From contig NZ_CABVQC010000025.1 of NCBI RefSeq assembly GCF_902499175.1, forward strand, positions 42,304 through 106,303: DNA of 64,000 nt, in the 5' to 3' direction. The position numbers were made by a program, and so were the translations under genes. This DNA comes from Burkholderia aenigmatica. Its GTDB lineage: Bacteria > Pseudomonadota > Gammaproteobacteria > Burkholderiales > Burkholderiaceae. The notes beneath the pieces were generated by a model. That model saw only the letters and a program-made list of their open reading frames with translations. It had not been told where the DNA came from and ran no database searches. Below, piece by piece: positions 33,440-39,510 of this stretch (the stretch's first letter is position 1; every line of letters starts with the position of its first letter).

Positions 33440-34249
33440 TTAGTCGTGGAACTGGCAGGTGCCGTGGCGCGGACAGTACTTCTTGTCGCACAGCAGTGAT
33501 TTCGGATTGGGGTAGAAGCGGCCGGACCGGAACATGTCCGCGGCGAACTGGATCAGCCCGGGCGTTTCCTCGGTGCCGACCATCACGCGCTTCGAATTCG
33601 CGATCGGTGCGGTCGCGACCTCGGGCGGGCCCTTAGTCTTCAGGCCGATGATCTCGGCGGTGTCGCCGATTTCCTCGCCAGTCGTGTGCTCGTACAGCAG
33701 CTCATACGTGCCGATCTGCGGACCGTGCCCCTTCGTGACGGCCGCGCCTTTCTGGACTGCGGACGATCCGCTTTTCAGGTCTGCGATGCCGACGCCGGCC
33801 GCCGAGCGGCGCACGCGCGCGCGGTCCATCGTGCCCGTCAGGCGTACGATGACGCCGCCGCCGCAGTCGATTTCAAGCGGCTTCGTTTCCATCTCGACCG
33901 CGACGAAGTTGTAGCGCGGCGCGACCTCGAGGCAGTACTTCGTCGTCAGCGACAGGCCGATGCGCTCTGCGTCGGACATGCTCAGATCGTCGCGCTCCGG
34001 GTCGAACTCGTTCTCCGGATCGCGCAGCTTGTCGACGAACGCGCCGGCTGCGTCGTCGACGGTCAGGCCGGACCCATCGAGGCGAGCCTGGTCGAACACG
34101 GCCGTGCCGGCGTGAATCGCGGTGCCGAGCGCGGCGCGCAGGCCGACCACGTTTCGCATGTTCAGGAGGTGGATGCCCTCCCAGCGGTATGCGCAGTCGA
34201 ACAGTGCGCCCCAGCTGGAGGCGCGGACGGTATAGACGGACGGGTTCAT
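33440..34249 (-). CDS. PD-(D/E)XK exonuclease (Cas4/RecB-like)
   Basis: The protein has 269 residues from the ATG at 34249. Nuclease features are ALGTAIHAGTAVFDQ (His motif), RLTGTMDRARV and VGIADLKSGSS (D and K of the PD-(D/E)XK core). A C-terminal Cys group (LLCDKKYCPRHGTC) recalls the iron-sulfur cluster of Cas4/AddB types. It lies 14 bases before RecT and likely resects DNA ends for annealing. A Cas4 role in CRISPR is not supported, as no array is present. Confidence 0.85.
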   Translation of the reverse strand: MNPSVYTVRASSWGALFDCAYRWEGIHLLNMRNVVGLRAALGTAIHAGTAVFDQARLDGSGLTVDDAAGAFVDKLRDPENEFDPERDDLSMSDAERIGLSLTTKYCLEVAPRYNFVAVEMETKPLEIDCGGGVIVRLTGTMDRARVRRSAAGVGIADLKSGSSAVQKGAAVTKGHGPQIGTYELLYEHTTGEEIGDTAEIIGLKTKGPPEVATAPIANSKRVMVGTEETPGLIQFAADMFRSGRFYPNPKSLLCDKKYCPRHGTCQFHD

Positions 34250-34413
34250 CAGGTTCTCACGAGGTTGGCGACGGCGCTGGTGCCGTCGGCATTGAGGGCG
34301 GCGACGGCATACATGCACGCGGCGGCGATCAAGCTCGCGACGATGTAGCTGACGACCGGGCTGCGCGCGTGGATTCGCTCGAGCAGCGCGCCGAGAAAAT
34401 CGAAGGGCGTCAT
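34249..34413 (-). CDS. Small single-span membrane protein
   Basis: This 54-residue protein has one hydrophobic helix at about residues 22 to 42 (VSYIVASLIAAACMYAVAAL). The stop overlaps the nuclease start by one base and it overlaps the upstream gene by four. Function unknown. Confidence 0.55.
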   Translation of the reverse strand: MTPFDFLGALLERIHARSPVVSYIVASLIAAACMYAVAALNADGTSAVANLVRT

Positions 34414-34637
34414 CCGAGGCTCCGCAGGTAGGGGCCGGCGATAAGCGATCCGTACCAGAGACCCGCGATCGCGATGCCGTAGGCGACCATCCACACGCCT
34501 GCCTCTGCGGCGCGGCGCATGCGCGACACTCGCGCGGCGGCGCGCAGCAGCGCGTTGTCGTGCGGCGCACGTGAAACAAGCGATCGGCTGTAACCGCGCG
34601 ATACAGGCGATAGGCTGTTGAGAGGGATGCGCATCAT
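34410..34637 (-). CDS. Small membrane protein with basic N-terminus
   Basis: This 75-residue protein has a basic first half and one hydrophobic stretch at about residues 47 to 66 (AGVWMVAYGIAIAGLWYGSL). It overlaps both neighbours by four bases (ATGA), so it is part of a tightly coupled operon. No family recognised. Confidence 0.52.
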   Translation of the reverse strand: MMRIPLNSLSPVSRGYSRSLVSRAPHDNALLRAAARVSRMRRAAEAGVWMVAYGIAIAGLWYGSLIAGPYLRSLG

Positions 34638-34825
34638 TCCCCCTCGATCGCCGAGGCACGGACGACAGGCTGAACCTTGACGCGTGCAGCGAAATTCCTG
34701 TCGCAGCCGCCTTCATCAAGCCCGCAGTTCAGATAGAACCCGCGCTCTTGCACGCTGAGATCCTCGAGGTTGTAGAAGCTGACGTGCTTGCAGTACGGGC
34801 ACTCGATCGGCACGGTGGCTTTCAT
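34634..34825 (-). CDS. Small zinc-ribbon-like protein
   Basis: This 63-residue protein has CPYCKHVSFYN near the start and NCGLDEGGC later, a four-Cys pattern fit for one zinc. It is probably a nucleic-acid or protein adaptor; the role is unknown. It overlaps both neighbours by four bases. Confidence 0.6.
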   Translation of the reverse strand: MKATVPIECPYCKHVSFYNLEDLSVQERGFYLNCGLDEGGCDRNFAARVKVQPVVRASAIEGE

Positions 34826-35178
34826 CGCGCACCTCCAGCGACCGTGATGTGCCGCGCCGGCTCCGGCGCAGCCTTGCGGCCGGCCTTGATCAGCGCGGCG
34901 TCGATGGTCATACGCTCGCCCGACGTGAAAATCGGTTTGCCGGCTTTGCGTGCCGCGTCATCCTTGGCTGCGATCAGTTCGAGGGCAGCGACCATGTCGG
35001 ATGCCGCATGGATCACCTTTGCGTTCGCGACGCATTCCCGCTGCATCTCGCGCTTATCAGCTCCGCGCAGCATGGAGTGCGCGTCCCCGACGCGTGCAAT
35101 GACATGGCCGTTCATCTCGGCGGTGATCGTCAGGTGGTCACGCAGCCAGCGGCCCGGTGTGTGCTTGATCTTGTCCAT
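34822..35178 (-). CDS. Hypothetical phage protein with HTPGRW motif
   Basis: The protein has 118 residues from the ATG at 35178. It begins DKIKHTPGRWLRD, a motif seen in a widespread family of small phage proteins, followed by beta strands and a helix (CVANAKVIHAASDMVAALEL). The longer frame to 35226 lacks support. Function unknown. Confidence 0.62.
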   Translation of the reverse strand: MDKIKHTPGRWLRDHLTITAEMNGHVIARVGDAHSMLRGADKREMQRECVANAKVIHAASDMVAALELIAAKDDAARKAGKPIFTSGERMTIDAALIKAGRKAAPEPARHITVAGGAR

Positions 35179-35203
35179 GTGGTCTCTCGGTGTGGTGCGC
35201 GGC

Positions 35204-35311
35204 TCAGCCGCAGTGGTGCTCGTCACCGTTCCAGCGCTTGAGCGCGCAGGCGACTTCGACGACGAACCAGAAAATCAGGATGGCGATCACGCCCACGACG
35301 AAGCGGGCCAT
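35204..35311 (-). CDS. 35-residue membrane peptide
   Basis: A short gene reads MARFVVGVIAILIFWFVVEV, then 15 more residues. Residues 4 to 24 form one membrane helix, with a charged, His/Cys-containing tail. It fits exactly in the gap between two genes of the operon. Translation is plausible but unproven. Confidence 0.45.
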   Translation of the reverse strand: MARFVVGVIAILIFWFVVEVACALKRWNGDEHHCG

Positions 35312-35312
35312 G

Positions 35313-35738
35313 TCAGATCCTGCTCAGAAGGCGCGACGCCGGTGCACGGTGGTCGCTGCAGTGGCTGACGCCGGCGTTCCCTGGGCCGAGTTCGGCGCCG
35401 CACGACGAGCAGTAAGTCATCCTGTAGCGCGGCGCGACAATGCCGCGGTCAGCGGCCGCGATGCGGCGTGCGATCTCCGCGGCGCGCGCGGCGATGAGGA
35501 CGCCCCAGACCGCGTAAACGTCCTCGAGGCGGCCGCGCGCCAGCGCAGCGTCGATCACCGCGCAGTCGATCGTCGAGATCTCGAGTGCGTCGAACGTGAC
35601 GCCGTCAGCGATTTCTTCGTTGCGCTCATCGCGTGCCAGCGCCGCGTCGTCGGCCGCTGCTTGTCGGCGGTCGGCGAGGGCGTCCATACGCGACGGGAGC
35701 GTGCGGACGTTTCCGACCTGGTGATTGTTCGGATGCAT
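35313..35738 (-). CDS. Hypothetical protein with C-terminal zinc motif
   Basis: The protein has 141 residues from the ATG at 35738, chosen because GGAGGG lies six bases upstream. The middle is helical and Ala/Arg-rich. Near the end, YCSSCGAELGPGN and SHCSDHRAP give four Cys/His ligands, probably one zinc. It lies just downstream of DGR target 3. Function unknown. Confidence 0.6.
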   Translation of the reverse strand: MHPNNHQVGNVRTLPSRMDALADRRQAAADDAALARDERNEEIADGVTFDALEISTIDCAVIDAALARGRLEDVYAVWGVLIAARAAEIARRIAAADRGIVAPRYRMTYCSSCGAELGPGNAGVSHCSDHRAPASRLLSRI

Positions 35739-35771
35739 CGCACCCTCCATGCAGTTGAAATCGATGAAGGG

Positions 35772-36152
35772 TTAAATGGGCAATCTGCGGACGGCGCGGG
35801 CGCGCAACTCGTCGTCCTGGCGGGTGCTGCTCTGGTCGCCAAGGCCGAAGCCCTGGAACCACGCCCAGCCGGAGTAGCCAGGATCGGTGTCCTGCTGGCA
35901 CGTCCAGTACGCGTCGCGCTCGAACTCGTCGCGATGGTTTTCCAGCAAGAAGAGCATCTCGACGCGCGTCGGCAGTTCGCCGCCGATCGACTGCGCCCAG
36001 TCCATCTGGGCCTGCCAGCTGGCATCGTCGTTGTCGCCCGGAAGCAGCACGACGTGATGCCGTTCGCCGGCCGTGTTCGTCACGATGCCGAGGTAGATCT
36101 CGCCGTCGGCGAGCTGCGGAATGGAAACAGCGGTGGGGGTGGGCGCGTTCAT
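35772..36152 (-). CDS. DGR target protein 3, distant from the cassette
   Basis: The 126-residue protein is closest to target 2: DGEIYLGIVT, HHVVLLPGDN, GGELPTRVEM and DAYWTCQ. The variable end starts GWAWFQGFGLGDQSSTRQ and finishes RAVRRLPI. It lies about 7.4 kb from the TR on the same strand and is the first gene of the leftward arm. The upstream leader CTTTCCGGAG is also like that of target 2, so the gene was copied with its ribosome-binding region. No export signal. Confidence 0.9.
   Translation of the reverse strand: MNAPTPTAVSIPQLADGEIYLGIVTNTAGERHHVVLLPGDNDDASWQAQMDWAQSIGGELPTRVEMLFLLENHRDEFERDAYWTCQQDTDPGYSGWAWFQGFGLGDQSSTRQDDELRARAVRRLPI
35783..35872 (-). repeat. DGR variable repeat 3 (VR3)
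   Basis: 90 nt, gap-free match to the TR with 14 differences, all at TR adenines (coding strand). It shares the invariant ends with VR1 and VR2 and, like VR2, is followed by ATTTAACC five bases beyond CAGAT. Confidence 0.95.
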
Positions 36153-36715
36153 AGAAACTCCGGAAAGGAAGAACTACTAACTAAATTGGGGTGTGATACG
36201 GCAAACGGTGCTTGCTGCTGCAGCTCTCACCGGTGGCGCCTCGGAGAACGAACCGCCACCGGTCAGAACTGCTTTCACTCGCGCGCCCGGCTACTCCCGG
36301 CCGTGCCGGCTCCGGGCCGCGCGAGGTTGTGTGCCGATTACCACGCCATCGGTCACGTGTTGCTGGCTGTCTTGCATCAGGCTCGCTCGGGTGTTGCATG
36401 CCACAGCGGTCTTCCGCTGCGTCCGTCCTGACTCACGACGCTGATCGCGCCGGCCGGTTACTCCGCAGAAGCGGTCCCGGCTTACCTTCGATTGTTAAAG
36501 AGCTTCCTCGGCTTCGAGGCGCGCCCGATGGCGCTGGTCTCATCAGTGCACGCATCACGTGCAGACACCGAGCCGTGTATTTCCGCTTCCTCTCGGCGTT
36601 TCGACCTATTCGGTGCCGTACTCTCCGGCTGTCACGCCTGGTAACCGCGGCGTTCCGGTTCTCATCCGTCCCGTGCTAACTTCTCGGTTCCTCAACCACA
36701 CGAAACGGAGACCCG
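36153..36715. other. 563-base stretch without a convincing gene; structured leader candidate
   Basis: Open frames here look like shadows. Inverted repeats are present: ACCGGTGGCG with its complement (36229 to 36263), CAGCGG/CCGCTG (near 36400) and TGCACG/CGTGCA (near 36547). The leftward promoter at 37.07 to 37.1 kb would transcribe the whole stretch before the first target gene. It may be a long leader with antitermination or RNA-control elements, or a small RNA. Nothing more can be said by eye. Confidence 0.4.
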
Positions 36716-36994
36716 ATGTTCGATGACGATGAAGACGATGCTGATCTCGATTCCGCAGTCGTCCAGGCGATGTCCTCGATGCATTTGCTGTTCGCCCTGA
36801 TCAAAGTTCTCGATCTCACCCCCGAGCAGAAGGGGACGATGCTTCAGCTGTTCCGGTCGATGCAGCAGGTGCCCCAGGATCTTGCTCGTAAGGGCGAACT
36901 CCCTGAGTCACTTCTCCCGTTGCTCGATGATTTCGACCGGAACATAGAATCCCTACTTCTGCCGCAATCTTTCTCAAAGCTTCTCGGTAAGTAA
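36716..36994 (+). CDS. Hypothetical small acidic helical protein
   Basis: This 92-residue protein opens MFDDDEDDADLDSAVVQAM and is helical throughout, with an LLDDFDRNIESLLLP segment near the end. A good Shine-Dalgarno site (CGGAGA) precedes the ATG. It is read rightward, opposite to the leftward operon that begins at about 37.06 kb, so it lies antisense to that transcript. No family recognised. Confidence 0.6.
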   Translation: MFDDDEDDADLDSAVVQAMSSMHLLFALIKVLDLTPEQKGTMLQLFRSMQQVPQDLARKGELPESLLPLLDDFDRNIESLLLPQSFSKLLGK

Positions 36995-37067
36995 TCCCAC
37001 TAGATTTCATATCGCCACCGCTGCGCTGGTTGTTCGGCGCAGCGCGTTGTGTGCTGCGTTGGAATGA

Positions 37068-37109
37068 AGTATTGCAAATGTACTAAGCCGGGTCAAGTAC
37101 ATTTGCAAT
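37068..37109 (-). promoter_or_regulatory. Leftward early promoter with repressor operator (OL/PL-like)
   Basis: A perfect 14-bp inverted repeat, ATTGCAAATGTACT and its complement, spans 37071 to 37109. On the leftward strand a promoter lies within it: TTGACC (37096 to 37091), 17 bases, AATACT (37073 to 37068). The half-site matches the operator between the repressor and cro-like genes. Binding would silence the leftward arm, including the retroelement. Confidence 0.75.
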
Positions 37110-37187
37110 TGAATTTGTCATAGCCCCACGGAGGGGCGTGCAATGCTGCGAAAAGGCTTACTCGCTCGACAGGGCCAAACAATGCTA

Positions 37188-37236
37188 TTGAAAGCGCCCC
37201 CATTATTTCGCTAAACTACTGTACATCCATACAGTA
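37188..37236 (+). promoter_or_regulatory. LexA-box promoter before the 37.27 kb gene
   Basis: TTGAAA at 37188, 18 bases, TAAACT at 37212 make a promoter. TACTGTACATCCATACAGTA at 37217 to 37236 is a near-perfect SOS box (CTGT-N8-ACAG with flanking TA) that overlaps its downstream edge. The gene it serves should be induced by DNA damage. Assigned by eye against the known LexA consensus. Confidence 0.78.
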
Positions 37237-37265
37237 TTTCGTCAGAAGAAATTGCGAGGGAAGCG

Positions 37266-37574
37266 ATGAACGGGGATGCTAAGGCGGCAGGACTGCGGTG
37301 CAAGCCGGGCGATCTGGCGATCGTCACGAAGTGCGGTGTGCCTGGGCGGATCGGATTGCTGGTGCGCGTTGTAGCGCGCAGTGCTGATGGCATCCATGAC
37401 TGGTTGACCGAGCTTCAGGGGCCCGGCGTCATGGCGAGGAGTGTGGTGACGGGGAAACTTGCGAGACGGACGCGTGCCCTGATGTACGACTGGAATCTGA
37501 CGCCGATCACTGGCCTGGATCTTCAACGTCAAACGGCTCATCAGGATCAGGAGCCCGCTTCCCTAAAAGCCTGA
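37266..37574 (+). CDS. SOS-controlled small protein, possible antirepressor
   Basis: The 102-residue protein has RCKPGDLAIVTKCGVPGRIG, a small beta-barrel-like start, and a basic middle. GAGGG precedes the ATG. A LexA box controls its promoter, and its 3' end overlaps the 3' end of the convergent repressor gene by 68 bases. Since that repressor lacks a cleavage domain, this product could be the inducer-responsive antirepressor, as Tum is in phage 186. That role is inferred from context only. Confidence 0.68.
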   Translation: MNGDAKAAGLRCKPGDLAIVTKCGVPGRIGLLVRVVARSADGIHDWLTELQGPGVMARSVVTGKLARRTRALMYDWNLTPITGLDLQRQTAHQDQEPASLKA

Positions 37575-37923
37575 GGGTTTGCTTCAGGACATCGAATGCC
37601 TCCGGTGACGTTCCGTTGCGGTCGGCTTCTCTGATCGCCTCGATCAATGCTCGCGCAGCCCGGCTGACGTCCGGCGATTCACTGAGCTGCTTCGCGATCA
37701 TGGGGGCGGCATACGACGTTCCTTTCGTATCGCCATGTTGGAGCCATTCTGGCGACACATTGAGGGCGTGTGCGAGCGCAAGGATGTGCTTTGAGCCCTT
37801 GTTTCTGCCGCCTTCGATCTGCGCAATCGTGGATTGCGAAAGATTGGCTGCCTTGGCCAGGTCCTCTTGTGACCACTTAGCCTTCTCGCGCAGTTGGCGC
37901 ACTCGAAATCCGAATGTATTCAT
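37507..37923 (-). CDS. Prophage repressor, HTH only (CI-like)
   Basis: The protein has 138 residues from the ATG at 37923. A clear HTH_3 domain lies at residues 5 to 60 (RVRQLREKAKWSQEDLAKAA, NLSQSTIAQIEGG), followed by about 70 helical residues. No S24 peptidase domain is present, so RecA-driven self-cleavage is not expected. It is divergent from the cro-like gene, with an operator between them. It should hold the leftward and rightward promoters off. Confidence 0.85.
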   Translation of the reverse strand: MNTFGFRVRQLREKAKWSQEDLAKAANLSQSTIAQIEGGRNKGSKHILALAHALNVSPEWLQHGDTKGTSYAAPMIAKQLSESPDVSRAARALIEAIREADRNGTSPEAFDVLKQTLRLLGKRAPDPDEPFDVEDPGQ

Positions 37924-37947
37924 ATTGCAATCGTAATAGGGTGCGAG

Positions 37948-37989
37948 ATTGCATTGGTACTTGCCATCCAAGTACAAATGCAATATTCT
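37948..37989 (+). promoter_or_regulatory. Rightward early promoter with operator (OR/PR-like)
   Basis: ATTGCATTGGTACTTG at 37948 and its near-complement at 37969 to 37984 (15 of 16 pairs) form the operator. TTGCCA at 37961, 17 bases, TATTCT at 37984 form the rightward promoter, placed within the operator just as at the leftward site. The -10 ends seven bases before the cro-like ATG, so that mRNA is probably leaderless. Confidence 0.75.
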
Positions 37990-37996
37990 GGGCCGC

Positions 37997-38197
37997 ATGA
38001 ACGCTCAACAGATGATTACTGACCTCATGGACGCCGGTCTCACTCAGATGGAGATCGAGCGACGCACGGGCATCGACCAGTCAACCGTTTCCAGTCTCTA
38101 TACGGGGAAACGGGGCAAGCGCGTGTCCTACGAGGTCGTGAGCAAGCTGCTCGAACTTTACAAAGAAGTGATCGGCGAGCCGAAGGAGGGGAAGTGA
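37997..38197 (+). CDS. Cro-like DNA-binding protein
   Basis: The protein has 66 residues from the ATG at 37997. It is almost entirely an HTH: MITDLMDAGLTQMEIERRTG, then IDQSTVSSLYTGKRGKRV. No Shine-Dalgarno site precedes the ATG, and the promoter -10 is seven bases upstream, so translation is likely from a leaderless mRNA. It is the first gene of the rightward arm and divergent from the repressor. The Cro role is inferred from position and size. Confidence 0.78.
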   Translation: MNAQQMITDLMDAGLTQMEIERRTGIDQSTVSSLYTGKRGKRVSYEVVSKLLELYKEVIGEPKEGK

Positions 38198-38430
38198 AGA
38201 AGACCCGCGTGTTCAAGCCGGTTCGTGCCGGGTGCAAGCCGTCGACCCGCTGGCTCTGCCGACCGAGCGTCGAGCGCGAACGGTGGCGGCGGTTCGCGGA
38301 GGACAGCTTTGCCAGGGTGAAGGCGCTCCATGAGCGGTTGTATCCCGAAGACGCCGAGCCGAATGCGCTCAATGCCGTCGGGCGTCCCGTGTTTATTCCT
38401 CCGGAAGCCATGCCCGAAGGATCTCGATAG
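38194..38430 (+). CDS. Small basic hypothetical protein
   Basis: This 78-residue protein starts with a GTG at 38194 preceded by AAGGAGGGG, one of the strongest ribosome-binding sites in the window. It is very basic (VERERWRRFAEDSFARVKAL). It overlaps the cro-like stop by four bases. No family recognised. Its last 38 bases overlap a convergent gene. Confidence 0.62.
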   Translation: MKKTRVFKPVRAGCKPSTRWLCRPSVERERWRRFAEDSFARVKALHERLYPEDAEPNALNAVGRPVFIPPEAMPEGSR

Positions 38431-38617
38431 CGCGCTCGATCGATTGGACATTGATCTTCTCGAGGTCGGATTCCTTGCCGTCGATCTCGACGTGAATAGT
38501 TACCGACTCTCCGTTTTTCAGCGGAAATCGACGGTCGATGACGTAGCCGGCCCCTCCAGCCATATCGATCTTGTACGCGTATTCGCTGAAGTTGAGTTGT
38601 TCGTTTTTGATGGTCAT
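38393..38617 (-). CDS. Small hypothetical protein on the opposite strand
   Basis: This 74-residue protein has beta-type N-terminal two-thirds (YVIDRRFPLKNGESVTIHVE) and a helical C-terminus. It is read against the rightward operon and overlaps the previous gene tail to tail. No strong Shine-Dalgarno site is seen. The sequence composition looks like a real protein, but function is unknown. Confidence 0.5.
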   Translation of the reverse strand: MTIKNEQLNFSEYAYKIDMAGGAGYVIDRRFPLKNGESVTIHVEIDGKESDLEKINVQSIERAIEILRAWLPEE

Positions 38618-38713
38618 GCGAACCCCGTTGTGAGTGGGTTGAGGAAGTAGAGAGCTTCAATTCTCGCATAGCGGCGGTTCGCATCTTTTTCAATAAAAAT
38701 CGGGGCTATCGTC

Positions 38714-38938
38714 ATGTCAAGACGCGCCGAATTTCGAAACGAAGTAAAAACGCGGCTGCGTGATCGCGTGTATGACGCGCTTCAGTTCTACAAGCAGCTG
38801 CACGGCATCGATTCCGACTCCGCCGCGCTCAACCGCATCGCAGAGGTGGCGCTGTTCGGCGTTGTGGGTACTTTGCCTGTCCAGCTCGCGGGCGTCAGTG
38901 CCGATGTGGGACAGACTGGCCCACAGGTGAATGCATGA
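38714..38938 (+). CDS. Small hypothetical early protein
   Basis: This 74-residue protein has a basic N-terminus (MSRRAEFRNEVKTRLRDRVY) and helical core, probably a ribbon-helix-helix or other small DNA-binding fold. It overlaps the next gene by four bases. No family certain. Confidence 0.52.
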   Translation: MSRRAEFRNEVKTRLRDRVYDALQFYKQLHGIDSDSAALNRIAEVALFGVVGTLPVQLAGVSADVGQTGPQVNA

Positions 38939-39153
38939 CAGGTCGCCGCGTGGAGCAGGCGGTCCTGCTGCCAGTGGCCGAAGCAGCTGATCTGGCAATG
39001 CGTGCGGCGGCGGAGGGCATCCCCGTTACCGATTTCCTGGGAATTCAGGTGCTACGCGGCGCGTACGGCGCCATGCACCCGCTCGTCATCGAGTTCGAGA
39101 AGCGGCCCAAAGCGGCCCAATCTGGGACCGATGGTGAGGAGCAACAGCCGTGA
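38935..39153 (+). CDS. Small hypothetical early protein
   Basis: This 72-residue protein reads RRVEQAVLLPVAEAADLAMR, followed by DFLGIQVLRGAYGAMHPLVI and an acidic tail. The pattern suggests a small helical DNA-binding or partner protein of the gene before. It is translationally coupled to both neighbours. Confidence 0.52.
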   Translation: MTGRRVEQAVLLPVAEAADLAMRAAAEGIPVTDFLGIQVLRGAYGAMHPLVIEFEKRPKAAQSGTDGEEQQP

Positions 39154-39315
39154 ACAATCTCCCGAATCCTCTCACCCCTGCGCACGTCGAGTCGAGGTTG
39201 TCGATGTCGTATTATGGAACCCTGCTTCGGGCAGCCGGCGGCAGCCGGCGCGCGGCGTTCTCCTGCCGTGCCGCGTGCGCTCGAATCTCCTATCTGGCAG
39301 GTGGTAAGGACCGGC

Positions 39316-39471
39316 ATGAAAACGAAGGACACGCGCCAGCCAGTTCTGGGACGCAGCCGCGCGGAACGCGCGTATTGGGACGGCCTCATCAAGCAATCCG
39401 AGAAGGACAGCAAGGAAAGCAAGCGCGTGCTCGAGCGTATGCAACGCGACAGCCTGAAGCGCAGCAAGTAA
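39316..39471 (+). CDS. Short basic protein before the replication gene
   Basis: The protein has 51 residues from the ATG at 39316. It is highly charged (RSRAERAYWDGLIKQSEKDS, then KRVLERMQRDSLKRSK), a single amphipathic helix. A longer overlapping frame (39150 to 39512, GTG start, coupled to the previous stop) is the alternative; its first 30 residues are plausible but the rest looks like a shadow. Which is used cannot be settled by eye. Confidence 0.45.
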   Translation: MKTKDTRQPVLGRSRAERAYWDGLIKQSEKDSKESKRVLERMQRDSLKRSK

Positions 39472-39482
39472 CCCGCTCCCGC

Positions 39483-39510
39483 ACGACGCCCTCTGATCGG
39501 AGGGCGTCGT
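39483..39510 (+). promoter_or_regulatory. Hairpin that covers the replication gene start
   Basis: ACGACGCCCTC and GAGGGCGTCGT form a perfect 11-bp stem with a six-base loop. The right arm holds the GGAGGG ribosome-binding site and two bases of the GTG start of the replication gene. No T-run follows. It should reduce initiation unless a ribosome or protein opens it. Confidence 0.65.

Noticed and set aside
33440..34249. Cas4-like nuclease as sign of a CRISPR system
   Set aside because: No repeat-spacer array or other cas gene is in the window; RecT and an SMC-like ATPase adjoin it, so a phage recombination nuclease is the better reading.
28915..35872. The four 90-nt repeats as ordinary gene duplication or a CRISPR-like array
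   Set aside because: They are not regularly spaced, and differences are confined to template adenines, which simple duplication and drift would not give.
36212..36679. Open frame of 155 codons on the + strand in the 36.2 to 36.7 kb gap
   Set aside because: Arg/Ser/Pro/Leu-rich composition typical of a shadow frame in high-GC DNA, no ribosome-binding site, no recognisable domain.
39483..39510. Hairpin before the replication gene as an intrinsic terminator
   Set aside because: No T-run follows and the right arm contains the ribosome-binding site and start codon, so translational control fits better.
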